Positions 25,721 through 34,153 of a DNA stretch of 46,318 nt are shown here, piece by piece. Under the pieces are notes generated by a model. That model was not told the DNA's origin and did no database searches. It saw nothing but the letters and a program-made list of their open reading frames with translations. Numbering within the stretch: position 1 is the first letter of the stretch; the number at the start of each line of letters is the position of its first letter. The stretch is from NCBI GenBank assembly GCA_902792085.1, contig CADAYE010000026.1, positions 1 to 46,318 on the forward strand, written 5' to 3'. The position numbers were made by a program, and so were the translations under genes. This DNA comes from an uncultured bacterium (GTDB lineage Bacteria > Cyanobacteriota > Vampirovibrionia > Gastranaerophilales > Gastranaerophilaceae).

Positions 25721-27367
25721 TTATTTCGCTACCGCCAAGAAAAAGTTATTCAGTAAAAGCGGAATGTACTTTGGTGGAAGTGCTGAAAAATCAAATACAA
25801 ATTCATTTATTCCCGCATTATAAAGTTCTTCAATATTTTCAAAATCCTGCATTACGGTATCTTCAAACATGTGCATTCTGCAAAAACCGTCACAAGTGAA
25901 CGGAAATACCTTACCTAATGACGGGTCTTTAAGAGCATAAGTTCCCCCGTGGCAAGGTGCTTTGCAGGATAATCTTGATACAACTGCGCTATCATTATTC
26001 AAAGGGCACAATCCCATACTTGAAACCCTTTTGTTTCCGCCTATTGTATATTTTTTGTTTGGAATCTCATTTTTTATTTTCTTTAGTGTTCTTATCGCGG
26101 ACTGAACATCAGGAAATGATGAAAAATCAACCGTATCAATTCTTGCAAGGTTGTTTAAACATTTAATTGACATACTGTTAAATAAATTTATACCTTGCCC
26201 GATTTCAAATGGAATATCATTGACATCACTATCGTTGATAAATGACCAAAAATAGCCGATATTATTGATAATAAGTGAGTCAGGATGCGGATTTGATAGC
26301 AAAAGTTCTTTTTCGTATTCATAAGTCCTGTCAAAATCACGTTCAATAAGAATTTTTGGGGTTGAAAGTTGAAAAATTATTCCGTATTTTGAACAGAATT
26401 TTTTTACTTTTGTTATAACCTGCGGAAAACTGTTCTTGGAAAGGTCACAAGTTGAAACAATTTCACCGTATTCAATTGAATAAATAGGATTATGACCGAT
26501 TTTTTTAATATAATTTTCAAGTTCTTTAATTTGTGATAATCCTGTCAAACGTAAATTCAGACGATATTTGCTTGTAAATTTCAAATCCTTTGGAGTCTGC
26601 ACCCGTTTGACATCCCAATCAAAATTCTTTATGTTACGGCTGAATTTGAAATCTTTGCCTTCTGCGCTAACAACATCTCCTGAAAAATGATTTGTTTGAT
26701 AAATGCATTGTCTTGTATGTTTGAAAGGTAATTTTTGTTTTTTGAACATTTTAGGTTTTTCTAATATTTTTTCGATTAGTTCAATACCTTCCAAAATATC
26801 CTCGGACTCTTTGAATTTACCCTTTATTACAACATAATCAATCGCATTGAGTTTTATTATATCTTCAGCACACCAAGGCAGGTTATCAGAATCAATAGCA
26901 AGTGAAAGGTCGGTAAATTTTTTGATTTTCTGAATATTTTTAAGATAAATTTCTTCTGTAATAATTATTCCGTGTACCTTATGGAAACTGTTTATAAAAT
27001 CTATTCCGGCAAGATTGTGAATATCAAAATAAGAATCTGCCATGACTTTAAACGGTAAATTGAAAACTTTTATCGCCTCCAATACCGCAAAACTGTTTAT
27101 ATAAATTCCTGTAATATCAGTGGTTTTTAAGAATCGTAGGAATTTTTTAATTTCCGGTAATTCTTCTTCTGTTATATCGTGTTTGAAATTAATAAAAAAT
27201 TTCGCGTTACAACTTTTTGCCGCCTGCAAAAATACATTGACCAACTCAAAATTGCCGTCCATAAACCTGTCGTAGTAGCAGTAAAATCTGCGACAATGTG
27301 TATTTTTACAGAAAACGGGAATGTCTTCAGGCTGTTTTACCGGCGAAATAATTTTAATCTCATTCAT
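25721..27367 (-). CDS. U32 peptidase-like protein
   Basis: This 548-residue protein has TIM-barrel-like alternating strands in its N-terminal third and a C-terminal cysteine cluster, GLCPLNNDSAVVSRLSCKA followed by PCHGG, FPFTCDGFCRMHMF, which matches the U32 family (PrtC/YhbU/RlhA-like; U32 members often carry an iron-sulfur centre and act with radical-type RNA or ubiquinone hydroxylation). The N-terminal FCKNTHCRRFYCYYDRF adds more Cys. The exact subgroup is not clear. It converges on smpB tail to tail. No ribosome site is visible before the ATG. Confidence 0.6.
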   Translation of the reverse strand: MNEIKIISPVKQPEDIPVFCKNTHCRRFYCYYDRFMDGNFELVNVFLQAAKSCNAKFFINFKHDITEEELPEIKKFLRFLKTTDITGIYINSFAVLEAIKVFNLPFKVMADSYFDIHNLAGIDFINSFHKVHGIIITEEIYLKNIQKIKKFTDLSLAIDSDNLPWCAEDIIKLNAIDYVVIKGKFKESEDILEGIELIEKILEKPKMFKKQKLPFKHTRQCIYQTNHFSGDVVSAEGKDFKFSRNIKNFDWDVKRVQTPKDLKFTSKYRLNLRLTGLSQIKELENYIKKIGHNPIYSIEYGEIVSTCDLSKNSFPQVITKVKKFCSKYGIIFQLSTPKILIERDFDRTYEYEKELLLSNPHPDSLIINNIGYFWSFINDSDVNDIPFEIGQGINLFNSMSIKCLNNLARIDTVDFSSFPDVQSAIRTLKKIKNEIPNKKYTIGGNKRVSSMGLCPLNNDSAVVSRLSCKAPCHGGTYALKDPSLGKVFPFTCDGFCRMHMFEDTVMQDFENIEELYNAGINEFVFDFSALPPKYIPLLLNNFFLAVAK

Positions 27368-27559
27368 AAATAAATTATATCTTTTAAACGAGTTTTATAA
27401 AATTTATTTTAACATTTCTTAATATATTAAGAAAAAAAAGCAATTATAAAATAATAAAATACTTTATTTATATATAGGAAATACCTGAAATATTAATTTT
27501 AGGGTAAGGATGATTCAAACAATAGGATAATAGTCAAAATCTAAGGGAGGATACTCTAT

Positions 27560-27799
27560 ATGGGTATAGGCGCAGAAGATTACATCGACAGGATGTTAGT
27601 ACAAAAGTATCAGGAAGAAAAAGTTGACAACCACGATAATACCGAATCAATGGTTGATCCTGAAAAAATGTTGGGTGCAATGAATGATTATGCTTCAACT
27701 TTAAAAAATATGGTTGAATTAAGACAGCGGCTGAATATTGCTTGCTATGCAATAAATGCACGAACAGCGAGATATCAGCGTTCGCTCGGTCAAAGATAA
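27560..27799 (+). CDS. Small conserved-looking hypothetical protein
   Basis: This 79-residue protein has a strong ribosome site (AAGGGAGGA). It is helical, with an acidic first half (MGIGAEDYIDRMLVQKYQEE) and a basic end (ARTARYQRSLGQR). It has no Cys and no membrane segment. It precedes maf by 61 bases on the same strand. No family is recognised. Confidence 0.65.
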   Translation: MGIGAEDYIDRMLVQKYQEEKVDNHDNTESMVDPEKMLGAMNDYASTLKNMVELRQRLNIACYAINARTARYQRSLGQR

Positions 27800-27860
27800 A
27801 AGTTTTCTCTCTTTCAATTTTTTGGTAAAATGAAGATACCGAAGAATTAAGGAGTAGCAA

Positions 27861-28430
27861 ATGGGAAAAATCATCCTTGGCTCATCATCTCCAAGAAGAG
27901 CAAGTATTTTGAAAACAATGAAATTGGATTTTGACGTAATACCGTCTGAATATGATGAACCTCATACCCAGACGGTTTTCTCTTACGAATTTGTAGAAAG
28001 TCTTGCATATAACAAGGCTCTTGATGTAGCAAAAAAATTAAAAGTAAAAGGAATTGATATTCAGGTGTTGGGGGCTGATACGATAGTTGTTCTTGATAAT
28101 AAAATTTTAGGTAAACCAAAAGATTATCAAGATGCCTTTGTTACCTTAAAAATGCTTTCAGGCAAGACTCATTTTGTTGTAACATCTGTCGCTGTCGTAA
28201 ATTCAAAAACACTTGAATATAAAATTAAATCAGACACGACTTATGTAACTTTTGAGAATTTGACAGAAGAACAAATAAAATTTTATCTTGATAACTTCAA
28301 ACCGTTTGATAAAGCAGGCAGTTATGGAATACAGGAGTTGCCTGACGGGTATGTAAAATCGGTTGACGGACAAATCGATAATGTTATCGGTTTGCCGTCA
28401 AAAGTTGTGGAAGAACTTTTGGCACAATAA
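27861..28430 (+). CDS. maf: Maf-family nucleotide pyrophosphatase
   Basis: A 189-residue Maf protein: LGSSSPRRASILKTM at the N-terminus, VLGADTIVVLDNKILGKP with the active-site Asp, KMLSGKTHFVVT, and FKPFDKAGSYGIQE near the end. Maf enzymes hydrolyse dTTP/UTP or modified nucleotides as house-cleaning. AAGGAG lies 8 bases before the ATG. It is complete. Confidence 0.95.
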   Translation: MGKIILGSSSPRRASILKTMKLDFDVIPSEYDEPHTQTVFSYEFVESLAYNKALDVAKKLKVKGIDIQVLGADTIVVLDNKILGKPKDYQDAFVTLKMLSGKTHFVVTSVAVVNSKTLEYKIKSDTTYVTFENLTEEQIKFYLDNFKPFDKAGSYGIQELPDGYVKSVDGQIDNVIGLPSKVVEELLAQ

Positions 28431-28479
28431 TAAATTCACTTGCGCCAAAGTTCTTCTTTATATGATGAACGCAGAAAAA

Positions 28480-29151
28480 TTAGACCATACCTTCTTTTAC
28501 GGCTTTTACTGCCGCTTGAACCCTGTCATTAACACACATTTTTTGCAGAATAGAACAAACATGAGCTTTGGCGGTATGAACACTTACGATTAGTTCCTTG
28601 GCTATTTCTGTGTTACTTTTACCTTCCACAAGATGTTTTAAGACTTCATGTTCCCGTTCAGTCAGCGGAACTTTAATTTCAGAGGTGCAGTTTTCTCCGA
28701 CAATTGCTATATCATCAGTTTTTGGAATAGATTTTAGAGCAAGCTTCGCAACCATCGGATCTATCCAGCAAACACCGTCATTTACATCTCTTATGACATT
28801 TGCAAGTTTTTCAGGGTCTATATCTTTCAGACAATACGCATTCGCTCCGGAACTCAATGCTCCGACAACTTCCTGTTGTCTGTCGTGAGAAGTCAGGGCA
28901 ATAATTTTTACATCCTTATCAAATTCTCTTATTTTTAAAATTGCCTGTATTCCGTTCATACCCGGAAGCCCCAAATCCATAAGAATGACATCCGGTTTTG
29001 TTCTTTCAATTTGCCTTAGTCCCTGTATAGCATCTTCTGATTCTGCTACAACATCAATGTCGGCGTTTGAATTAAGTGCGCACCTTAATCCTACTCTTGT
29101 CAGTTTAAAATCCTCGACAATAACTACTTTAATACATTTTTCTTTAATCAT
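28480..29151 (-). CDS. NarL/FixJ-type response regulator
   Basis: A 223-residue two-domain regulator. The receiver has E13/D14, the phosphoacceptor D59 (VILMDLGLPGMNG), Thr and Lys switch residues (ALTSHD, YCLKDIDP). The LuxR-type HTH (about 155-215) begins LTEREHEVLKHLVEGKSNTEIA. No histidine kinase is encoded nearby, so its partner is elsewhere. GGAGAG precedes the ATG. It is a single gene between maf and the remnant region. Confidence 0.93.
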   Translation of the reverse strand: MIKEKCIKVVIVEDFKLTRVGLRCALNSNADIDVVAESEDAIQGLRQIERTKPDVILMDLGLPGMNGIQAILKIREFDKDVKIIALTSHDRQQEVVGALSSGANAYCLKDIDPEKLANVIRDVNDGVCWIDPMVAKLALKSIPKTDDIAIVGENCTSEIKVPLTEREHEVLKHLVEGKSNTEIAKELIVSVHTAKAHVCSILQKMCVNDRVQAAVKAVKEGMV

Positions 29152-29361
29152 TTTGTTTCTCTCCCTTTAAAAAAAATAATTAGTGTATCTTATACATTTA
29201 ACGGATTACTTCTAATGTATTACATCACAATATTAAAACTATTACCCGACAGGATAATAGTTTTGGTATTTTAATAAATATGCAATAATTCATTTGTCGT
29301 AAGTTATTGTGAGGATAAATAATTTTGTTTTTTCGTTGTTTTTATCAAAGACGGGAACATC

Positions 29362-29664
29362 TTAGGTAACAGGGGAATATTCATCTGCCCCTTTTAAGGG
29401 GGAAGTACCTGCGTTAGCAGGGGTAGGGGGTTCTTGTGAGCGGCAATTATTTTCTCCCTCACCGCTTTGGGAAGCGGGGCTATTTTCTAATTTTCTCGCC
29501 CCTTTGGGGAGAGAGTTAGAGAGAGGGGCTGAATCCTCATAAAAAAACTGTCCGTTTTCTTCTATCAGACAGTTTTTTGAAATACCGTTTTTGTCTAAAA
29601 ACTGCAGTGCATGCACTTTTGATTTAGTCGAAGTGCCATCCGACTTTGTGATAAGTGTTTTCAT
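29362..29664 (-). CDS. Small protein with a repeat-derived C-terminus
   Basis: The first 44 codons (MKTLITKSDGTSTKSKVHAL to FFYED) look like a real small gene, with AAAGGAG 7 bases before the ATG. From there the frame runs through a 150-bp intergenic-type repeat rich in CCCCTTT/AAAGGGG palindromes, giving a Ser/Pro/Gly-rich tail unlike any domain. The repeat has probably overwritten the natural end. Function unknown. Confidence 0.45.
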   Translation of the reverse strand: MKTLITKSDGTSTKSKVHALQFLDKNGISKNCLIEENGQFFYEDSAPLSNSLPKGARKLENSPASQSGEGENNCRSQEPPTPANAGTSPLKGADEYSPVT

Positions 29665-29712
29665 ATCTTCTCCTTTATGTTAATTCCCTCCGCCCAATGT
29701 CCATCTGTTTTA

Positions 29713-29887
29713 ATTAGCCACAAAATTACCAAAATTAGAACTTTATAATATTGTTAACAATTTAAAAACATTATTAAGTCCAGATTTTATAAATGATTTA
29801 AAAATTCAAATAGAATATCTGAATGCTGCAAATAGAATATCTGAATGCTGCATAGATGATAGTTGACCTTTTAATTAAACATTCAAC
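29713..29887 (-). repeat. Long repeat A', inverted copy of 15718-15856
   Basis: This is the reverse-complement partner of repeat A. Read on the plus strand it gives LYNIVNNLKTLLSPDF...IEYLNAA, then a changed end, because 22 bp (29808-29829) are tandemly repeated at 29830-29851 and shift the stop. It lies 26 bases before an hsdR start, so the encoded tail may be from the gene that preceded hsdR in a lost restriction-modification operon. Confidence 0.8.
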
Positions 29888-29913
29888 AGATTGAAAATAA
29901 AGAGGACAAATAA

Positions 29914-30138
29914 ATGCAAGATACTTTACTAAAAGAGAAAAATTTTGAAGAAGCGATTGAAAATTACCTTATAACCAAAGGTGGTTATGAAAAAGGAGTG
30001 CCTGAACATTTGAACAGGGCAACGGTAATGGACGAAGATACATTCTTGAGGTTTATCAAAACAACTCAACCTCGTGAATGGGAAAAACATTGCAAAACTT
30101 ATATTGTTTTTAGTCAAAACCAAATGGCAAAAAATTAG
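29914..30138 (+). pseudogene. Type I restriction subunit HsdR, N-terminal fragment
   Basis: The first 63 or so codons (NFEEAIENYLITKGGYEKGV, DEDTFLRFIKTTQPREWEKH) match the beginning of type I restriction endonuclease HsdR. The match ends near KTYIV, where the frame runs into resolvase sequence and stops. Nuclease and helicase domains are absent. AGAGGAC precedes the ATG, so the fragment keeps its original start. No hsdM or hsdS is present. Confidence 0.7.
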
Positions 30139-30284
30139 GAAAGCCACCGATTCAGTACCCCGATAATTGGAAAGAAGTATATCCAATATGGAAATCAGGT
30201 GCAATAACGGCCCGTGAAGCAATGAAAAGAATGAACCTTAAACCGACATCTTTTTATAAATTGGCTAAAAATTATAAAGATTGA
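30114..30284 (+). pseudogene. Small serine resolvase/invertase, C-terminal fragment
   Basis: In the frame beginning SKPNGKKLGKPPIQYPDNW and continuing VYPIWKSGAITAREAMKRMN and SFYKLAKNYKD, the sequence is the DNA-binding end of a transposon resolvase or invertase, with its Gly-Lys/Arg-Pro hinge and helix-turn-helix. The catalytic domain is missing. A TAG lies immediately upstream. It is fused to the hsdR fragment by a deletion. Confidence 0.75.
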
Positions 30285-30294
30285 AATATGGCAA

Positions 30295-30393
30295 AAATAT
30301 TCATTGTAAAAAATGTAATATTTGTATAAATATTCGGTGTAAAAAGTGTAATATTTTATAAAATATTCGTTGCAAAAAATGTAAATGTGTATT
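30295..30393 (+). repeat. Three 33-bp tandem repeats encoding CxxC units
   Basis: Units start at 30295, 30328 and 30361 with an exact 33-bp period. In one plus-strand frame they read NIHCKKCNICI, NIRCKKCNIL-stop and NIRCKKCKCVF, so each 11-residue unit carries a CxxC knuckle resembling Com-type zinc proteins. The TAA in unit two breaks the frame. It could be a decayed small zinc protein or, less likely, iterons. Confidence 0.5.
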
Positions 30394-30625
30394 TTACGTT
30401 TGATATAGTAAGTTAACAGAAACCAGATAAAAAATTTCAAATTCTTGCCGTTTTGTGAGTGTCAAAAGTATTTATACTTTTTTTTATTACACTCAATTTT
30501 TATGACAAAATCATGTTCAAATCATGTTCAAATTTTGCTCAAATTTGGCGAAAAATTAGAAAAAATAAGAAATTACAAAATCGGCGAAAAGCCCTAAAAA
30601 TAATGGTTTTGAGAGCCGCTGGGGA

Positions 30626-30682
30626 AATTGCTCCCACACAACCTTTCCAAGATTGCACCTTAAGCCACTCGGACACCTCTCT
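30626..30682 (-). pseudogene. tRNA-Ser(GGA) 5' fragment at an element junction
   Basis: These 57 bases equal the first 57 bases of tRNA-Ser(GGA), through the anticodon arm and most of the variable arm; the T arm and 3' acceptor strand are absent. The identity extends 7 bases upstream (64 bp in all with 16614-16677, inverted). Past the break, the minus strand runs into AT-rich DNA with two GAACATG-type repeats (about 30511-30533), like those beside the integrase relic. The 5' end is 15 bases after the DUF2997 gene, so this is probably the original chromosomal location of the tRNA. Confidence 0.85.
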
Positions 30683-30696
30683 TTATATTTATGTCT

Positions 30697-30900
30697 TTAA
30701 TTATCGCTTAAATGCTGAGACTCGTAAAGTTCCAAATAAGAATCCTGATAATACTCATCAGTTTTGTCTATTTTTTCGGCTTTTGCATCAGCGAGTTGTT
30801 CCAACACTTTTGCATAATCAAGACACTTTTTACCTTTTATTCCTTTTGTTTCCATTTCTATTGTGCCGTCAGGCAGTAATTTAATTTTTAGTTTACCCAT
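30697..30900 (-). CDS. DUF2997-family protein
   Basis: A 67-residue protein with the DUF2997 pattern: KLKIKLLPDGTIEMETKGIKG, K-C-L-D-Y, then LEQLADAKAEKIDKTDEYY. In cyanobacteria and other bacteria this small protein is encoded beside DUF1257 (Ycf35). The same pairing occurs here: its start lies two bases after the stop of the DUF1257-like gene. It is last in a five-gene leftward operon. Function unknown; a small adaptor of the AAA+ ATPase upstream is an inference. Confidence 0.8.
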   Translation of the reverse strand: MGKLKIKLLPDGTIEMETKGIKGKKCLDYAKVLEQLADAKAEKIDKTDEYYQDSYLELYESQHLSDN

Positions 30901-30902
30901 TT

Positions 30903-31892
30903 TTATCCTAAATCTATTGTTAAAACTATTGAATTATCGTCACTTACTTCTTCGCTTTCCAGCCTCATATTTTTATCTTTAATGCGTTCAAGTATTTTTC
31001 GGTATGTCAAATCCTGAATATTAAGTCCGTATTCTTCATCTAAATCCTGAAGCAACTGTTCGCATTCGGATTGATTGGTAATTTGCATTATTTCAAGATT
31101 ATAAGCATCGCTTTTAAAATCTTTAGAATAATGGAGTTTCATTCCAAACATTTCGCAAGTTACATTAAATTCATCGGATATAATATTTGTTGCGCCATGC
31201 TCATTGAGAGTTTTTATTAAAGTTTCTTTGTATGTATAATTTGTTTTTTGAGTTTTTGAGGTTATAGGTTTTTGACCTGAAAGAATATTCACCAGCGGAA
31301 TTTTTTGTTCTGATTCCAGGTAAAAATTCTGCTTTTTATCTTTTCTTATGTATTTATAATTTTTGTTATTCACTCTGAATCTTATTTCGGTTTCGGTTTG
31401 TTTAGGAATATTTTCAATATTATTATTTTTTAACAGTTCAAGCAATTCTTCTTTTGTTTTATAATGAGTGTTATAGCAATAATAAAAAATTTCTTCCGAA
31501 CCGACATCTCTTGTATTTTTTTTCAAAATAACATCAAAAGTATTGAATAAAGTTTCGGAATATTTGACAAGCATTTGAGCCTTATTGGTAATTTTATCAA
31601 AAATACCGGTTTCTTCCATTGTCAAAACAGCGCAATAATTCCCGTTATAAAGTTCCCAATGAATATTCAATCCGTTATTCATCTGATAAGTATTGGCATC
31701 AATTTGAGTACATTCCTCAAGATTAGCCATTAGATAAGGAATCTGAGCAGGTGTAAAATTTGTTGCAACTTTAAGAAGTCTCAAATTATCTTTTTCTAAT
31801 TTCAGGTCATATTTTTTAGTTGAAATTTTATTATTTTTAGCGTCAAGACTAATTAAAAATCCCATAGGAAACGCTTTTAAAACAATGGACAT
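30903..31892 (-). CDS. DUF1257 (Ycf35)-like protein, extended
   Basis: A 329-residue protein, longer than the usual 110-150 residue DUF1257. The C-terminal part (about 215-329) matches best: YTYKETLIKTLNEHGATNI at its start and YGLNIQDLTYRKILERIKDK...DDNSIVLTIDL at its end. Residues 1-130 may be another copy or a distinct domain, and residues 140-200 hold a basic stretch RFRVNNKNYKYIRKDKKQ. GAGGT lies 4 bases before the ATG. It sits between the Ycf46-like ATPase and DUF2997, an arrangement known from cyanobacteria. Function unknown. Confidence 0.6.
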   Translation of the reverse strand: MSIVLKAFPMGFLISLDAKNNKISTKKYDLKLEKDNLRLLKVATNFTPAQIPYLMANLEECTQIDANTYQMNNGLNIHWELYNGNYCAVLTMEETGIFDKITNKAQMLVKYSETLFNTFDVILKKNTRDVGSEEIFYYCYNTHYKTKEELLELLKNNNIENIPKQTETEIRFRVNNKNYKYIRKDKKQNFYLESEQKIPLVNILSGQKPITSKTQKTNYTYKETLIKTLNEHGATNIISDEFNVTCEMFGMKLHYSKDFKSDAYNLEIMQITNQSECEQLLQDLDEEYGLNIQDLTYRKILERIKDKNMRLESEEVSDDNSIVLTIDLG

Positions 31893-31904
31893 TTAAACCT
31901 CTTT

Positions 31905-33521
31905 CTATACATCCAGCGCTCTGCCGCCTCTTGAAGCATTGACATCATCCGCACTATCAGATGAGTACATCGCCATATCAGATTTTTTTGTTGCCGCAAC
32001 GGCTCTTACATTTGCCCATTCACGCAGAGAAATAATCTGCTCTTTTTGAGTAACAGACAAAGGTACGACATTTTTGATAGTTGAAGTCAAATCTTCAAAG
32101 GTTAATGCTCTTTTGTTAAAATAAGCCTCATAAAGAGAATCAATAATTATCTGTTCAATTTCGGCACCGACAAGTCCTTCTGTCATTTGCGCAAGTTTTT
32201 TACACAAAACATCATCAATCTGAATTTCCCCACAGACATCAGCATCTTTCAGACGCTTTTTTAGATGAACTTTAAAAATTTCTTCTCTCTCCTTTTGAGT
32301 AGGCATATCAACAAAAAAGATTTCATCGAATCTACCTTTTCTTAGCAACTCAGGAGGTAATCCGCTGATATTATTTGCAGTTGCAATAACAAATACAGGG
32401 GCATTTTTATCTTGCATCCAGTTAAGAAAAGTTCCGAAAATTCTTGAAGATGTTCCACTGTCACCACTTGAATTCATGCCGCTTAAACTCTTTTCAATTT
32501 CATCAACCCATAAAATTGACGGAGCAACTGCTTCAGCAGTTTTCAGGGCTTTGCGCATATTTTCTTCAGAACTGCCGACAATACCTGCAAATATTTTGCC
32601 AAAATCAAGTTTCAGTAACGGCAACTGCCAAATTGCACTTGTTGCCTTTGCAGTCAAACTCTTTCCGCAACCGGGAACACCTGTTATTAAAACACCTTTG
32701 GGCGACGGCAGACAATATTTTTTTGCCGATTCAGACCAGGAATTATTCCTTTTTATCAGCCAACTTTTTAAATTTTCAAGCCCCCCGATATCTTCAATTT
32801 TATATTCGGTATTTATAAATTCAAGGATTCCAGTCTTTTTAATGACCTGCATTTTTTCACTCAAAATTGTATCCAAATCTTCAATACTTATTTTTCCGTC
32901 ATTAACCATCGCAAGAGCAAACGCATTCTCAGCCTCCTGCAAAGTTAGCCCCAAGGCCGCTTTGCAAAGTTTTTCTTCAATCTCCGGGGTTAGTTCTGAT
33001 GTATCAATTTGAGCATTTTGGGTTACCATTTTTGAAAATTTTGATTTTATGTCATCTAATGACGGCAACGGCAAATCAAGAACGGTTATTTCTTTAGACA
33101 TCGTATCGGGAATAATCAGTTCCGAAGATAAGAAAATAACATTTTTTCTGAATTTATCAGTTTTTAATTTTCCTATAATATCTCTAAGGTGTCTTACGGC
33201 ATTGTAATCAGGCTGACGACCTTTAATCCCGAAATAGACGTGAAAATCGCACATTACAAATACGGAGTTTTTTTGAACATCTCTTATAAAGTCTATCGCT
33301 TTATCAGGCATATTTGTACCTTCAATAGGCTGACCATTTAGAGTAAAACCGCCTGTTTGAGTCCATACATAGACTTCTCTTGGCACCCTGACAAGTTTTT
33401 CCGAAGAAGAAATATTTTTGATAATCGCTAATGCCCGTTCTTCTTCAAATGTCGTAAGATAGATATACGGGAATCTTGCCCGAAATAATCTTGTCAACTG
33501 CGATATAAACTTGTTGTCCAT
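31905..33521 (-). CDS. Ycf46-like AAA+ ATPase
   Basis: A 538-residue ATPase. The N-terminal domain (1-240; LTRLFRARFPYIYLTTFEEE) is typical of Ycf46, the chloroplast/cyanobacterial family. A single AAA domain follows: GVPGCGKSLTAK, Walker B SILWVDEIEKSL, sensor VIATANN and the Arg finger region LLRKGRFDEIFFVD. The C-terminal tail (about 500-538) is Ser/Asp-rich. GAGGGG is upstream of the ATG. It shares an operon with a radical SAM protein, DUF1257 and DUF2997, suggesting an ATP-driven remodelling step on a shared client. In cyanobacteria Ycf46 has been linked to carbon use; its role here is unknown. Confidence 0.85.
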   Translation of the reverse strand: MDNKFISQLTRLFRARFPYIYLTTFEEERALAIIKNISSSEKLVRVPREVYVWTQTGGFTLNGQPIEGTNMPDKAIDFIRDVQKNSVFVMCDFHVYFGIKGRQPDYNAVRHLRDIIGKLKTDKFRKNVIFLSSELIIPDTMSKEITVLDLPLPSLDDIKSKFSKMVTQNAQIDTSELTPEIEEKLCKAALGLTLQEAENAFALAMVNDGKISIEDLDTILSEKMQVIKKTGILEFINTEYKIEDIGGLENLKSWLIKRNNSWSESAKKYCLPSPKGVLITGVPGCGKSLTAKATSAIWQLPLLKLDFGKIFAGIVGSSEENMRKALKTAEAVAPSILWVDEIEKSLSGMNSSGDSGTSSRIFGTFLNWMQDKNAPVFVIATANNISGLPPELLRKGRFDEIFFVDMPTQKEREEIFKVHLKKRLKDADVCGEIQIDDVLCKKLAQMTEGLVGAEIEQIIIDSLYEAYFNKRALTFEDLTSTIKNVVPLSVTQKEQIISLREWANVRAVAATKKSDMAMYSSDSADDVNASRGGRALDV

Positions 33522-33548
33522 TAAAGCACCCCTCTCATCTAATATTCA

Positions 33549-34151
33549 TTATTTTACAATATTTTTTGAAAGTTGTAAACAAAGATCACGCTCAAGTTTT
33601 GCAAAATCACCCATTCCGTTGATTTCAATTTTTCCGGCATAATCAAGATGCAATTCAATTTTGTTTTTATATTTTTTTAAATCGTTTTCACAATACCTGT
33701 CAGTAAGAAAAATAAATCTTTGATTAGAAGACCCCACCCAAGGACGGGAAAGATCAAAATGTTCCTGTTCAAACCCCCCATCAATAAGTAAATCGATATT
33801 AGACAAAAATTCATTTATATATCTGTCTTTTTTAAGTTTCAATTCTTCCAGAGTGTATCCCGTAAAGCACAAAACGGACAAATTCTTTCTTTTGACCATT
33901 TTTGATAACTCTGAAAGTTCTTTTGCCTGCTCAAAAGGTTCACCGCCCAAAAAGGTAACACCTTCAATATTATCTTGCGCTTTAATAAGACTATAAAGTT
34001 CTTCTACGCTATAGTACTGTCCTGACTCAAAGTCCCAGGTTTCTTTTGCGAAGCATCCATTACAATGTTTTTTACAGCCCTGAACCCAAATACAAAAACG
34101 TTGTCCCGGACCTTCTACTGTTGTATTTTTTAAAATTTTGTATATTTTCAT
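33549..34151 (-). CDS. NrdG-like radical SAM activating-enzyme protein
   Basis: This 200-residue protein begins KILKNTTVEGPGQRFCIWVQ and has the cluster motif GCKKHCNGC (Cx3Cx2C) for a [4Fe-4S] cluster that splits S-adenosylmethionine, plus VTFLGGEPFEQ, the GGEP motif. It is the size of anaerobic ribonucleotide-reductase activators, but no nrdD is nearby. Instead it is in an operon with the Ycf46/DUF1257/DUF2997 set. It may generate a glycyl or other radical on an unidentified partner. The start is three bases after the stop of the upstream gene. Confidence 0.85.
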   Translation of the reverse strand: MKIYKILKNTTVEGPGQRFCIWVQGCKKHCNGCFAKETWDFESGQYYSVEELYSLIKAQDNIEGVTFLGGEPFEQAKELSELSKMVKRKNLSVLCFTGYTLEELKLKKDRYINEFLSNIDLLIDGGFEQEHFDLSRPWVGSSNQRFIFLTDRYCENDLKKYKNKIELHLDYAGKIEINGMGDFAKLERDLCLQLSKNIVK

Positions 34152-34153
34152 TC

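Noticed and set aside
25256-27560. Search for a tmRNA gene near smpB.
   Set aside because: smpB is directly bordered by neighbouring genes, and the 27.37-27.56 kb gap shows no tRNA-like ends or tag reading frame.
30195-30440. 81-residue minus-strand frame rich in Tyr, Phe and Lys.
   Set aside because: It arises from the 33-bp repeats read on the opposite strand; composition is low-complexity and there is no start context.
32444-33012. Plus-strand frames of 124 and 178 codons inside the AAA+ ATPase gene.
   Set aside because: They lie antisense to the conserved Walker regions and have no family features.
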